Shown here: positions 1 through 7,687 of the stretch, in pieces | Layout of the letters: every line of letters starts with the position of its first letter | Position numbering within the stretch: position 1 is the stretch's first letter | Assembly: GCA_964538565.1 (NCBI GenBank) | Contig: CAZIGW010000051.1 | Span: forward strand, 1 to 9,616 | Direction of reading: 5' to 3' | DNA length: 9,616 bases | Source of the DNA: CAYVBN01 sp964538565 | GTDB taxonomy: Bacteria > Pseudomonadota > Alphaproteobacteria > Rhizobiales > Xanthobacteraceae | Made by a program: the position numbers and the translations under genes | Notes under the pieces: model-generated | What the model was told of the DNA's origin: nothing | Databases searched by the model: none | Seen by the model: only the letters and a program-made list of their open reading frames with translations

Positions 1-192
1 TTCCGCGATCCGAACGATCTCCTGCGCCATCTCGGTCCTGCGGCCGGTGGTTCGGAATTGCACTCCCTCGCGATCGTGGTAGATGCCTTCCGCAGTGGTC
101 GTGCCAGAGGGCAGGACACGCTCGACCAGCGTCGGCTCTAGTAACCGGCTGAAATCGAAGGGGGTCGGAGCGCTCGTCGGGTACGCGTCCAC
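1..192 (-). CDS. Probable partial unrecognised ORF, running off the left edge
   Basis: Reading the minus strand, a frame stays open from an upstream TAA near 344 to the window edge. From the GTG at 192-190 it gives a protein beginning VDAYPTSAPTPFDF and later containing PSGTTTAEGIYHDREG. Third-position G/C in this frame is about 77% over the 60 codons covering 1-180, higher than in the competing plus frame (about 67%), and the composition is normal and mixed, so I favour coding on this strand. The start is uncertain: no clear ribosome-binding site lies before the GTG, and a TTG at 270-268 is also possible. The 3' part is outside the window. I do not recognise the family. If real, it is divergent from the catabolic cluster and would share its control region. 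Confidence 0.35.
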   Translation of the reverse strand, partial: MDAYPTSAPTPFDFSRLLEPTLVERVLPSGTTTAEGIYHDREGVQFRTTGRRTEMAQEIVRIAE

Positions 193-451
193 GCCGCAGA
201 GTATACGCTGAAAGCCGCCGCAGGCACGCGCGGCGATAGCAGACTCGCGAATGCGGGCAACGTGCAACAAACGGAGCCGGCGGTCACTGGTGCCATGTGG
301 GAGTCGCCCCCTCCGCCATCGAGGAACAGGTACGAAATGTGAAGTTTACGCGGACGTGCAGGCAAGCGACGTGGCCGTCGAGACGATAGTGTTGTGCCGT
401 GGCCGCAACGGAGAGCTCTACACCCAATTTGCCGTATCTATGGGGAGCACC
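193..451. other. Intergenic stretch upstream of the receptor gene
   Basis: No gene is supported here. The receptor frame stays open upstream to 251, but that extension is Arg/Cys-rich, would precede the signal peptide, and has no ribosome-binding site, so it is not counted as coding. A promoter for the cluster is expected here. I could not find a convincing -35/-10 pair, an operator palindrome or a riboswitch-like structure. Confidence 0.5.
442..447 (+). promoter_or_regulatory. Ribosome-binding site deciding the receptor start
   Basis: GGGGAG sits 4 bases before the ATG at 452. The alternative in-frame ATG at 440 overlaps this site and has its nearest purine-rich tract (GGAGAG) more than 20 bases upstream, so 452 is preferred. 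Confidence 0.55.
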
Positions 452-2632
452 ATGACCCATCTGCCTGCGCGACCGATCGATCCAGCCTTCCAACAGGGGA
501 CTTCGGGCTCTCTGCCGATTCGTCGCGTTGCGTTGCTCGTGGCAGCGATTCTTTTCGCGGGAGCACTGCGACCAGCATCGGCGCACGCCGAAGAGACACC
601 GCAAGGGGACGACGACACGCTGTCGGAAATCGTCGTGACGGCCCAGAAACGTAGCGAATCCGTGCAGAAGGTCCCGATCTCCATCAGCGTGCTCCAGGGC
701 GAGACCCTGGATCGTTCGACCTCGGAAGGTGTGGCGGATGTGCTGAACACCGTTCCCGGCGTCGCAACGATAGAGTCCTATCAAGGTGGCGGCACGCTCG
801 TCACGGTGCGCGGGGTCACGGCGGGCGAGGCACTATTGAACGGTGCAGGGACGGTTGCCTATTACCTCGATTCCATGCCGTTCGGGCTGGTCAAACAGGC
901 CATCGGGCCTGATGCCAGCGCGTACGACATGCAGCGCATCGAAGTGCTGCGCGGGCCGCAAGGCACACTCTACGGCGCCAATGCCTTGAATGGCGTCGTG
1001 CGTGTGTTGACCAATGACGCCGACCTCCACGATTTCTACATGAAGGCTCGCGTGAGCGGCTCGACGACTGAAAATGGCGGTGCCGGCTTTCGCGGTGACG
1101 CGGCCGTCAATGTGCCGCTCGTCAGCGATAAGCTCGCCGCGAGAGCGGTTGTCGGTTACCAGGACTTGGCCGGATGGATCGACACGGCTGCCAAGAAGGA
1201 TTTCAACGATGCGCAGTTGCTCAATTTGCGCCTGAAGGTGAATGCGCAGCCGACCGATGCCTTGTCATTGGCCCTGTCGCTCTGGCGATCGAAGGACAGC
1301 TACGGCGGGCCCTCCATAGGGGAACTGCCTCGTTTCAATTCCACCGTGTTCCCGGAACCCATCGACAACGACTACGACACCGCAGGACTCAAAGCGACCT
1401 ATCAGTTCAGCGGGTTTTCCGTCTCGAGCATGACGAGCTATCTCGACTACTCGAGCGAGAGCAATCTGGACTTCACTCCCTTTGTGGGCGTGAATTGGTC
1501 ACTGGCGACGGACCTCGGTTCGCGTGTTTTCGCCGAAGAAATTCTGACGAGCTCGACCGGAGAGGGTCCGTGGCGTTGGTCGCTGGGTTACATGTATCGC
1601 CGCGCGACTGAAACCCTGGTCCAACTCATCCCGCAGTCCGGAACGGGGTTCGGCCTGCACTACTACGACGAATCGAAGTCGAACGCCGTCTACGGCGAGC
1701 TGACACGTTTGTTATTCGGTGGAAAGATCGAATTGACGGCGGGGCTGCGCTATTTTCACGATGACATTTCGCAGGCGAATCAAACCGGACTTCTCGTGCC
1801 GGGCACGAACGCTCTCGACGCGCCCATCATCCCAGATGGCAGTACGGCCAAGGCCACGACACCGCGCGCCGTCATTACGTGGCACCCGGACGATCGTTGG
1901 ACGATCTACGGCTCCTACTCGGAAGGATTCCGCAGCGGCTTCCCTCAGAACGCGCCCGCCGCCGTGTTGCCGCCAACAAAGCCCGATCTGCTCAAGAATT
2001 ACGAGCTCGGCTCCAAGGCGAGCCTCATGAATGGCCGTCTCAAATTTGATCTCGCGCTCTATTATATGGACTGGCAGCGCGTGCAGCAGAACATCACCGT
2101 GTCGGTGGGTGGGCTGCCGTTCGCCGGCACGGTCAACGGCAACTCGGCGAGCGGCGTCGGAGTCGATTTCGCTGTCGCCGTTCAGCCTATTCCCAAGTTG
2201 TCTCTAGGGACTACCTTCAGCTGGAACAATCTGGAGATGGACGAGGACGTGTTCTCGGGCGGCGTGCTGTTGTTTCCCAAAGGTGAGCGCCTGAATCTCT
2301 CAGCCGAGTACACGGCCGGCGTCTCGGCGGACTACCGATTCCCCTTGAGCGCCAACGGCCTGGAAGGGACATTCTCAGTTGCCGGCAATTACATCTCCGA
2401 GATGACCAACTCGGTACTCCTGCCGCCCATCTCCGTGGGACATGGGGATGCGAGCTTCATTTCGCGGGCGAGCTTTTCCGTCGCTTCCAAAGGCAACTGG
2501 ACCGGTACGCTGTATGGCGACAATCTGAACAACTATCAGAAGAGCCCGATCCCCGGATTCGGGGATCTGTCGATGTATTACGGACGCGTGCGACCTCGCA
2601 CCGTGGGCCTGCAGATCGAATACCGTTACTAG
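452..2632 (+). CDS. TonB-dependent outer-membrane receptor
   Basis: An outer-membrane beta-barrel that takes up a scarce or bulky ligand using energy from TonB-ExbB-ExbD. From ATG 452 it is 726 residues, normal for the family. Residues 24-46 form a signal peptide: Arg-Arg, then the hydrophobic run VALLVAAILFAGAL, with probable cleavage after AHA. A TonB-box-like DTLSEIVVTA lies at 55-64, typical of receptors written 'EIVVTAQKR'. The plug domain spans about 65-190, with VPGV at 101-104, TVRGV at 118-122 and RIEVLRGPQGTLYGAN at 162-177. The rest has barrel-type alternating aromatic strands and ends in EYRY; a terminal aromatic is expected for barrel assembly. It lacks an N-terminal signalling (STN) domain, and no FecR/sigma pair is nearby, so transcription is probably not controlled through the receptor. 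The ligand is unknown. Being first in the cluster suggests that it imports the substrate of the downstream enzymes (inference). Confidence 0.95.
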   Translation: MTHLPARPIDPAFQQGTSGSLPIRRVALLVAAILFAGALRPASAHAEETPQGDDDTLSEIVVTAQKRSESVQKVPISISVLQGETLDRSTSEGVADVLNTVPGVATIESYQGGGTLVTVRGVTAGEALLNGAGTVAYYLDSMPFGLVKQAIGPDASAYDMQRIEVLRGPQGTLYGANALNGVVRVLTNDADLHDFYMKARVSGSTTENGGAGFRGDAAVNVPLVSDKLAARAVVGYQDLAGWIDTAAKKDFNDAQLLNLRLKVNAQPTDALSLALSLWRSKDSYGGPSIGELPRFNSTVFPEPIDNDYDTAGLKATYQFSGFSVSSMTSYLDYSSESNLDFTPFVGVNWSLATDLGSRVFAEEILTSSTGEGPWRWSLGYMYRRATETLVQLIPQSGTGFGLHYYDESKSNAVYGELTRLLFGGKIELTAGLRYFHDDISQANQTGLLVPGTNALDAPIIPDGSTAKATTPRAVITWHPDDRWTIYGSYSEGFRSGFPQNAPAAVLPPTKPDLLKNYELGSKASLMNGRLKFDLALYYMDWQRVQQNITVSVGGLPFAGTVNGNSASGVGVDFAVAVQPIPKLSLGTTFSWNNLEMDEDVFSGGVLLFPKGERLNLSAEYTAGVSADYRFPLSANGLEGTFSVAGNYISEMTNSVLLPPISVGHGDASFISRASFSVASKGNWTGTLYGDNLNNYQKSPIPGFGDLSMYYGRVRPRTVGLQIEYRY

Positions 2633-2635
2633 ACG

Positions 2636-3115
2636 ATGTTCGTCGATCTCGTTGTCCGATCCGAAGTGACTGTGGACAGGCCCGTCGCAGCCGTGTGGCC
2701 GTACTTTCTGCAGATGAGCCGATGGATGTCGGATCTGACATTCGAGCGCGTCTCGGGCCGAGACGGAGAGGAGGGCGAGATCCGGCTCGTCACGCCGGCA
2801 AACTCTACGCCGTATCGAGCCTATTTCGCCACGACCGTGCGCGTACGACCTTTCGAGCAATATGTGCTGAAAGTCAGGCCCCAGGAAGGCAGCGATTACT
2901 GGGGGTTTGCGGACTTCAGCTTTGCGGAGGCAAGCGGCAAGACGCATCTGGTGTACGACATCTACTTGGAGCTGAAAGTGAGCGGCGCCGATGAGGAAGC
3001 GCTTCGGACGCTCAGCCAAGAACAGCACCGGAGCGTCTATCAGGAAGTCGCCCGAAACAATCAGAATCTCAAGCGTTGGGTCGAGAGCGAGACGGATGAC
3101 GCTCTTGCTGAGTAG
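2636..3115 (+). CDS. SRPBCC-fold (polyketide cyclase/START-like) small protein
   Basis: A 159-residue soluble protein without a signal peptide. The opening (VRSEVTVDRPVAAVWPYFLQMSRWMSD, split here only by residue positions 8-33) is the usual start of SRPBCC proteins: a beta strand, 'V..PV..VW.y' and an amphipathic helix. It is followed by alternating beta strands, with a Trp/Phe-rich DYWGFADFSF at about 87-96, and a long C-terminal helix from about 120 that closes the ligand cavity. Such proteins bind hydrophobic ligands or act as cyclases, dehydratases or hydrolases; no catalytic residue can be assigned. ATG 2636 lies 3 bases after the receptor stop with no clear ribosome-binding site, so translation is probably coupled. 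The stop TAG touches the next ATG (TAGATG). The role is inferred only as binding or converting an intermediate of this pathway. Confidence 0.75.
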   Translation: MFVDLVVRSEVTVDRPVAAVWPYFLQMSRWMSDLTFERVSGRDGEEGEIRLVTPANSTPYRAYFATTVRVRPFEQYVLKVRPQEGSDYWGFADFSFAEASGKTHLVYDIYLELKVSGADEEALRTLSQEQHRSVYQEVARNNQNLKRWVESETDDALAE

Positions 3116-4735
3116 ATGAGCTGGGATTACCTCGTCATTGGCGCGGGCTCCGCCGGATGCGCAGTCACTCATGAGCTCGTCAAGAGTGGCCGCCGTGTGT
3201 TGCTCCTCGAGGCGGGCGGATCGGATCGCTCGCCGTGGATCCGCTTTCCCGCCGGACAACTCCGCGCCATCGCGGGACACGATTGGGGCTACCGGTGTCA
3301 ACCGGATCCGAGTCGCAACGGGAGGTTTGAAAGCTGGCTCAGAGGACGCGTACTGGGCGGTAGCAGCAGTATCAACGGCACACTCTTCGCCCGTGGAGCG
3401 GCTTCGGACTTCGATCGCTGGGCGCACCAATCTGGTCAGAGTGAGTGGTCCGCAAAGGAAGTTCTGCGGATCTATCGCGAGATGGAAGATAGCGACCAGC
3501 CTGGGCCCTCGAGAGGTCACGCGGGTCCTCTGCACCTGAGAACCGTCCGGAGGCCTCACGCGCTCACTCGAGCGTTTGTCGAGGCCGCACGCAAGACTGG
3601 TTTCGCGATCACGGAGGACTACAACGGTGATACACAGGAGGGCGTGGCCTATGCGCAGTTCTCACAAAGGAGAGGTTTTCGTTGTAGCGCAGCCGACGCA
3701 TTCTTGAAGCCTCTGCGTCGAGCTCCAAATCTGAAGCTCGTACTCGATGCCACGGTCGAGAAGATCGAGATCCAGGACGGGCGGGCTTCAGCGGTGATAT
3801 TCAGGCATGCGGGTCGGCCTCATCGCGAGGCCGCGCAAGAGATCATCGTTTGCGCAGGGGCGATCGGCTCCCCGCACCTTCTGATGCTATCCGGCATTGG
3901 AGATCCTGAGGAACTGGTGCGGCATGGGATTTCGCCGAAAGTCGAGCTGCCGGGGGTGGGCAAGAATCTGATGGAGCACCCGCTCCTCCGCTTGACGTAC
4001 CGGACGAGGATTGCGAGCTACAGTCTGACCGAAGGTTTTCGACAGAAGGTAGGCATTGCGGCCAGATTCTTGCGCAGTGGCGAAGGCCCGATCGCCAATC
4101 TGTTCGAGAGCGTTGCGTTTCTGAAGTCATCTCCTTCCGAGCAATCGCCCGATATCCAGCTGCACTTCATTGCGCTCGGCTATCTCGCTCTGCCGAATGG
4201 TTCGATCGAGCTCGCGCAGTTTCCGTCGGTGACCGTGCTGATCAACAAGTCGCATCCTCTGAGCCGCGGCCGCATTCGCCTGGCGAGCGCCAACCCCGCA
4301 GATGCGCCGCTGATCGAATGCCGGCTGCTCGATCAGGAAGCCGATGTCATGACATTGGTGCGAGGTATCGGTGTCGTCAGAAGAATTATGCAGACGAACC
4401 CGATCGCCGCCCTCATCGAGGAGGAAATCGCTCCCGGAGCCGCGACGAATTCGGAGGCCGCGTTGCAAGAGTATGTGCGGGGCCACACGACGATCGCCGC
4501 GCATCCTGCAGGAACCTGCCGCATGGGCACCGATGCGGATGCGGTAGTGGATCCGACCCTGCGTGTGCGGGGCGTGGAAAATCTTTGGGTCGCGGATGCC
4601 TCGATCATGCCTGACTTGCCCAGCGGCAACACGAACGCCGCCTGCATGATGATCGGCCTCAAGCTGGGACGTTATCTGAATGCTCGAAAAGCATCCGGCC
4701 CGGATGGTGCACTAAAGCGTGAGAGCCGCCTATGA
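3116..4735 (+). CDS. GMC-family FAD-dependent oxidoreductase (choline dehydrogenase-like)
   Basis: 539 residues, a normal length for GMC alcohol dehydrogenases/oxidases. The N-terminal ADP-binding fold shows DYLVIGAGSAG at 4-14 and the FAD-ribose acid in LLLEAGG (Glu32). GMC signature 1 is at 78-94 (GRVLGGSSSINGTLFAR, containing the GGSSSINGT core). Signature 2 is at 248-262 (GAIGSPHLLMLSGIG). In the C-terminal part, HPAGTCRMG supplies the probable catalytic base His463, and SGNTNA supplies Asn505 of the His/Asn pair. There is no signal peptide, so it is probably cytoplasmic. The reaction is oxidation of an alcohol or sugar hydroxyl to aldehyde or ketone; the substrate and acceptor (oxygen or quinone) cannot be read. 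It starts directly after the SRPBCC stop, and its last four bases (ATGA) overlap the start of the Rieske oxygenase. Family membership is very secure; choline specificity is not implied. Confidence 0.94.
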   Translation: MSWDYLVIGAGSAGCAVTHELVKSGRRVLLLEAGGSDRSPWIRFPAGQLRAIAGHDWGYRCQPDPSRNGRFESWLRGRVLGGSSSINGTLFARGAASDFDRWAHQSGQSEWSAKEVLRIYREMEDSDQPGPSRGHAGPLHLRTVRRPHALTRAFVEAARKTGFAITEDYNGDTQEGVAYAQFSQRRGFRCSAADAFLKPLRRAPNLKLVLDATVEKIEIQDGRASAVIFRHAGRPHREAAQEIIVCAGAIGSPHLLMLSGIGDPEELVRHGISPKVELPGVGKNLMEHPLLRLTYRTRIASYSLTEGFRQKVGIAARFLRSGEGPIANLFESVAFLKSSPSEQSPDIQLHFIALGYLALPNGSIELAQFPSVTVLINKSHPLSRGRIRLASANPADAPLIECRLLDQEADVMTLVRGIGVVRRIMQTNPIAALIEEEIAPGAATNSEAALQEYVRGHTTIAAHPAGTCRMGTDADAVVDPTLRVRGVENLWVADASIMPDLPSGNTNAACMMIGLKLGRYLNARKASGPDGALKRESRL

Positions 4736-5925
4736 AACCCATCGCACCCTCTGATGCTGTAACCGCCAACGCGGCTGACGCCCAGCAGAGCACCGGCGAA
4801 CCCCTCACACGCGGGCCATTCCTGAAGAGCACCTGGTATGCGGCCGGCTGGAGCTCGGAGTTTGAATCAAGCCCCGCGGCGCGAACAATCATCAATGAAC
4901 CGGTCGTGTGCTATCGCAAGCAGGACGGGACACTCGTTGCGCTCGAGGATCGGTGCGCGCACCGCTGGGCGCCCCTGTCGCTGGGCCGAGTCGAGGGTGA
5001 TGAGCTGCGGTGCATGTACCACGGCATCAAATTCCGCCCCGATGGCCTTTGCTCGGAGGTGCCTGGCCAGGATCGCATCGCGAAGTCCCTCTGTGTGCGT
5101 GCCTATCCGGTGGTTGAAAGACATCGCCTCGTCTGGATCTGGATGGGCGATCCGACCCAGGCTGATCCGCGGCTGATTCCCGATCTGTCGTTGGGTGACC
5201 GGCCCGCGATGCACTCGTATCAGGGCAGCTTGGATTACCAGGCGCATTACTCTTTGATCTGCGACAACCTGCTCGATCTATCGCACTTGGCCTACCTTCA
5301 CGAGCGCACGCTCGGGCGACCCGTGGCACCCATATCGCAGCGCCGTACCAAACCGCGGATTCCCGACGGCTCCGGCGCCACACGGATCGACGGAGGCGTG
5401 CGCGTCGAAGGATGGCTTTTCGGCCGATCCGCGTTCCTGCCAAAGAAGGTGCCCGATGGCGATTTGTGGTCGCGCGTCGACTTTTTGGTGCCGGGCATCT
5501 ACGTCTCGCACGCCCGCATGTATCCCGAGGGCACGGCCGAGAAATGCGGCGGTCGGCCTCCGGAGGAAGATCTCGCGCCGCTCAGCGACAGCATCAGCAT
5601 CCAAGCCGTGACCCCGATCACAGCGCGCGAGACGCGCTATTTCTACTCGATCGGTCACCGGATGTCGGACATGGACGCGGCGGAAGCGGATGAGATCTGG
5701 AAGATCGTGCTCGAAGCATTTGCCGAGGATTTGCGGATGATCGAGGCACAGCAACGAATCATCGACACGCATCCTGGGCGACCGATGGGCGGCATCGCCG
5801 CCGATCGCGGGCTGACACTGTTTCGAACGCTGATGAAGAAGCGGATCACCGCGGAGGCCGCGGCGGCCGCCGGCGCGGACCGTCGGTTGCACGCTCGAAG
5901 CGAAGCGCCCAGCGGGAGCAGTTGA
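4732..5925 (+). CDS. Rieske non-heme iron oxygenase, oxygenase subunit (VanA/dicamba monooxygenase type)
   Basis: 397 residues, somewhat longer than VanA-like O-demethylases of about 340-360. The N terminus 'LKSTWYAAGWSSEF' (31-44) is typical. The Rieske [2Fe-2S] site is Cys75-x-His77, 16 residues, then Cys94-x2-His97. The mononuclear iron site is DNLLDLSHLAYLH at 178-190: His185 and His190 as ligands, Asp182 or Asp178 as the bridge between centres. The third ligand is probably Asp333 in AEDLRMIEAQQ, by comparison with the dicamba enzyme. This type hydroxylates or O-/N-demethylates aromatic or cyclic substrates. It needs a reductase (VanB-like or ferredoxin plus reductase), and none is in this window. 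GAGAG at 4721-4725 is a usable ribosome-binding site, and the ATGA overlap couples it to the GMC gene. The C-terminal tail after 370 is Ala/Arg-rich and probably disordered. Confidence 0.93.
   Translation: MKPIAPSDAVTANAADAQQSTGEPLTRGPFLKSTWYAAGWSSEFESSPAARTIINEPVVCYRKQDGTLVALEDRCAHRWAPLSLGRVEGDELRCMYHGIKFRPDGLCSEVPGQDRIAKSLCVRAYPVVERHRLVWIWMGDPTQADPRLIPDLSLGDRPAMHSYQGSLDYQAHYSLICDNLLDLSHLAYLHERTLGRPVAPISQRRTKPRIPDGSGATRIDGGVRVEGWLFGRSAFLPKKVPDGDLWSRVDFLVPGIYVSHARMYPEGTAEKCGGRPPEEDLAPLSDSISIQAVTPITARETRYFYSIGHRMSDMDAAEADEIWKIVLEAFAEDLRMIEAQQRIIDTHPGRPMGGIAADRGLTLFRTLMKKRITAEAAAAAGADRRLHARSEAPSGSS
5914..5918 (+). promoter_or_regulatory. Ribosome-binding site for the TIM-barrel gene
   Basis: GGGAG lies 6 bases before ATG 5925, inside the end of the Rieske gene. 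It favours ATG 5925 over the TTG at 5922 that is also in frame. Confidence 0.6.
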
Positions 5926-6782
5926 TGCAGCAACTCTTGACGTTTCAGTCGCTGTGGGCCATGCAAGGGCTGCCTTCGGTGCATGGAAGTGGGTCTTTGA
6001 AAGACTCGATCCGCGCCATCGCGGAAGCGAAGTTCGACGGCATCAGCGCGGTTTGGATCGGCCGCGAATCCTGTCGCAGCGTGAGTCAATGCGCACGAGA
6101 TAACGGACTTCGCATCGAAGCCATCTGCTTTCCGAAATCGGTGGACGATCTCGAGCGGTCGCTGGATCTCGTGGCCGAATATCCCGTCTGGCATCTGGAC
6201 ATCCACGCGGACATCAGGCCCCGAACGCTGGAGGCGTGCGCTCCGGTGGTCGAAGGGTGGCTGCGTTTGATCGAGCAGGTCGACTATCCCGTCTATTTCG
6301 AAACACATCGCGATCGCCTCACGAATGATCTGTTCTTTACGCTCGAGCTCCTGAGGCGCTATCCGCAGATCAAAGTCCTTGCGGATCTCTCGCACTACGT
6401 CGTGGGCCGTGCCCTCGTCTATCCAGTCACCGCGGAGAGTGACGCGGCAATCCACGAGATTCTGGGGCGCTCCTGGGCCTATCACGGCCGCGTGGCCTCG
6501 AGCGATCAAGTGCAGGTGGAATTGTCGCTGCCGCAGTATCAAAACTGGGTCGGTCAGTTCGCGAGCTGGTGGCGCGATGGCTTCGAGGATTGGCGGCGAC
6601 GCGCGCCCGACGATGGTGCGCTCGTTTTCACGTGTGAACTGGGCCCGCAGCCCGTCGCCATCGCAGGCCGCGATGGAAAAGATCGCAGTGACCGATGGCT
6701 GGAAGCGCTCCAGATGCGCGATCTGGCGCGGGACATCTGGCGACAGACGAACAAGCCTGAATCCCAGGTCATCGGGTCCTGA
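5925..6782 (+). CDS. Sugar phosphate isomerase/epimerase-like TIM-barrel protein (AP endonuclease 2 superfamily)
   Basis: 285 residues, the usual size of xylose-isomerase-like TIM barrels. Barrel strands and metal ligands can be followed: LDIHADIR at 91-98, YFETHRD with Glu126 at 124-130, VLADLSHYV with Asp154 and His157 at 151-159, YHGRV with His187 at 186-190, and FTCELGPQP with Glu238 at 235-243. A Glu/Asp/His/Glu set normally holds a divalent metal for enediol or aldose-ketose chemistry. The 'HGRV...QVQ' and 'F..E.GP.P' blocks resemble an uncharacterised subgroup of this superfamily that usually reads HARVGY...GPQ and FTPEFGPPP. Members act as isomerases, epimerases, dehydratases or glycoside-cleaving lyases, so the reaction is open. 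TGATG joins it to the Rieske stop with a 1-base overlap. No signal peptide is seen. Confidence 0.82.
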   Translation: MQQLLTFQSLWAMQGLPSVHGSGSLKDSIRAIAEAKFDGISAVWIGRESCRSVSQCARDNGLRIEAICFPKSVDDLERSLDLVAEYPVWHLDIHADIRPRTLEACAPVVEGWLRLIEQVDYPVYFETHRDRLTNDLFFTLELLRRYPQIKVLADLSHYVVGRALVYPVTAESDAAIHEILGRSWAYHGRVASSDQVQVELSLPQYQNWVGQFASWWRDGFEDWRRRAPDDGALVFTCELGPQPVAIAGRDGKDRSDRWLEALQMRDLARDIWRQTNKPESQVIGS

Positions 6783-6801
6783 TATGAATTGCTCGAATGA
6801 C

Positions 6802-6806
6802 GGGAG
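6802..6806 (+). promoter_or_regulatory. Ribosome-binding site deciding the alpha/beta hydrolase start
   Basis: GGGAG lies 5 bases before ATG 6812. The upstream in-frame ATG at 6797 has no such site and would place GGGAG inside the coding sequence, so 6812 is preferred. Confidence 0.6.
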
Positions 6807-6811
6807 CCCAC

Positions 6812-7687
6812 ATGCGTGCCCGCATCCGCGATACTGAAATTTTCTTCGACATCGATGGCGCAGCCCTGATACCCGAAGGGCCGCGCATGGTCGAGCGCCC
6901 GACGGCGTTCCTCGTTCACGGCGGCCCCGGTGTCGATCATTCGAGTTTGAAATCACGTTACGGACAACTGGCGCAGAAGATGCAGCTCGTGTACTTCGAT
7001 CATCGTGGTCAAGGCCGCTCGGGCCGCGGCGATCCGCAGCACTACACGGTCGATGAGAACGTCGAGGACATGGAGGCCTTGCGTCGGTACTTGGGCTTGG
7101 GCCCCATCGTCAGCATCGGTACCAGCTACGGTGGTGTCGTGGCGATGGCGCACGCCGCGCGCTACCCGGACGCCGTGTCTCACCTGATTCTCGTGGCGAC
7201 GATTTGTCACGCAGGCTACGTCAACCGTGCGATTGAGCTCGTCTCACAACGAGGTACGCCGGAGCAGATTCGCCATTGCGAAGACCTCTTCGCCGGCCGC
7301 GTCGATACGACCGAAAAGATGCAGCAGTATTTTCTCGCGATGGGGAACTTGTACGCGCGTGTGACGGACCCCGCTCTCTCGGAGCTCGGCTTGCGCCGCG
7401 CCATCCTCTCTCCGGCCGCTCTCAATCGGGCGCATGCGCCGGGCGGCACGCTGCGCTCGTTCGATCTGAGACCTGAGCTGGGAAAGATCACGGCTCCCAC
7501 ACTGATCTTGGCAGGACGCCATGACTGGATTTGTCCGCCGGAGTTTGCGGAGGAAATGCATCGACTCATTCCGGGCTCGGACCTGCGTATCTTCGAGGAC
7601 AGCTCGCACTCGATCGGCGGCGATGAACCCCAGAAATTCCTGGACGCGGTCGCGGGATTCGTCGTCTACCGGATGCGCCGGTCATGA
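6812..7687 (+). CDS. Alpha/beta hydrolase, proline iminopeptidase-like
   Basis: 291 residues from ATG 6812. The oxyanion-hole motif HGGPG is at 36-40, followed by YFDHRGQGRSGRG at 61-73, which is characteristic of the proline iminopeptidase/tricorn-factor group (S33). The nucleophile elbow is GTSYGG with Ser105; these peptidases usually have GGSWGG. The acid is Asp238 in GRHDWICP and the base is His266 in SSHSIGGDEP, so the catalytic triad looks complete. A variable lid lies about 132-225. It could be an aminopeptidase, esterase, amidase or C-C bond hydrolase; the elbow change (Trp to Tyr) makes a strict proline iminopeptidase role uncertain. No signal peptide, so probably cytoplasmic. Its last four bases ATGA overlap the start of the M20 gene, which suggests the two hydrolases are made together. 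Confidence 0.9.
   Translation: MRARIRDTEIFFDIDGAALIPEGPRMVERPTAFLVHGGPGVDHSSLKSRYGQLAQKMQLVYFDHRGQGRSGRGDPQHYTVDENVEDMEALRRYLGLGPIVSIGTSYGGVVAMAHAARYPDAVSHLILVATICHAGYVNRAIELVSQRGTPEQIRHCEDLFAGRVDTTEKMQQYFLAMGNLYARVTDPALSELGLRRAILSPAALNRAHAPGGTLRSFDLRPELGKITAPTLILAGRHDWICPPEFAEEMHRLIPGSDLRIFEDSSHSIGGDEPQKFLDAVAGFVVYRMRRS

Noticed and set aside
1..141. Plus-strand open frame ending in TAG at 139-141
   Set aside because: It is open only to the window edge, has lower third-position G/C than the minus frame over the same bases, and shows no recognisable motif. It cannot be fully excluded.
251..451. N-terminal extension of the TonB receptor from ATG 251
   Set aside because: It would put 67 Cys/Arg-rich residues before the signal peptide and has no ribosome-binding site; ATG 452 has GGGGAG in front.
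2375..3559. Long antisense ORF (394 codons, minus strand)
   Set aside because: It lies opposite the receptor end, the SRPBCC gene and the start of the GMC gene, which all have clear family motifs. Its product shows no domain and is Arg-rich, as expected for a shadow frame in GC-rich DNA.
6797..6811. Earlier start for the alpha/beta hydrolase at ATG 6797
   Set aside because: No ribosome-binding site precedes it, while GGGAG is well placed for ATG 6812.
5655..6956. Long antisense ORF (433 codons, minus strand)
   Set aside because: It is longer than the TIM-barrel gene it covers, but it also runs across parts of two other genes, has no recognisable motif and has shadow-like composition. The plus-strand genes carry metal-site and catalytic motifs.
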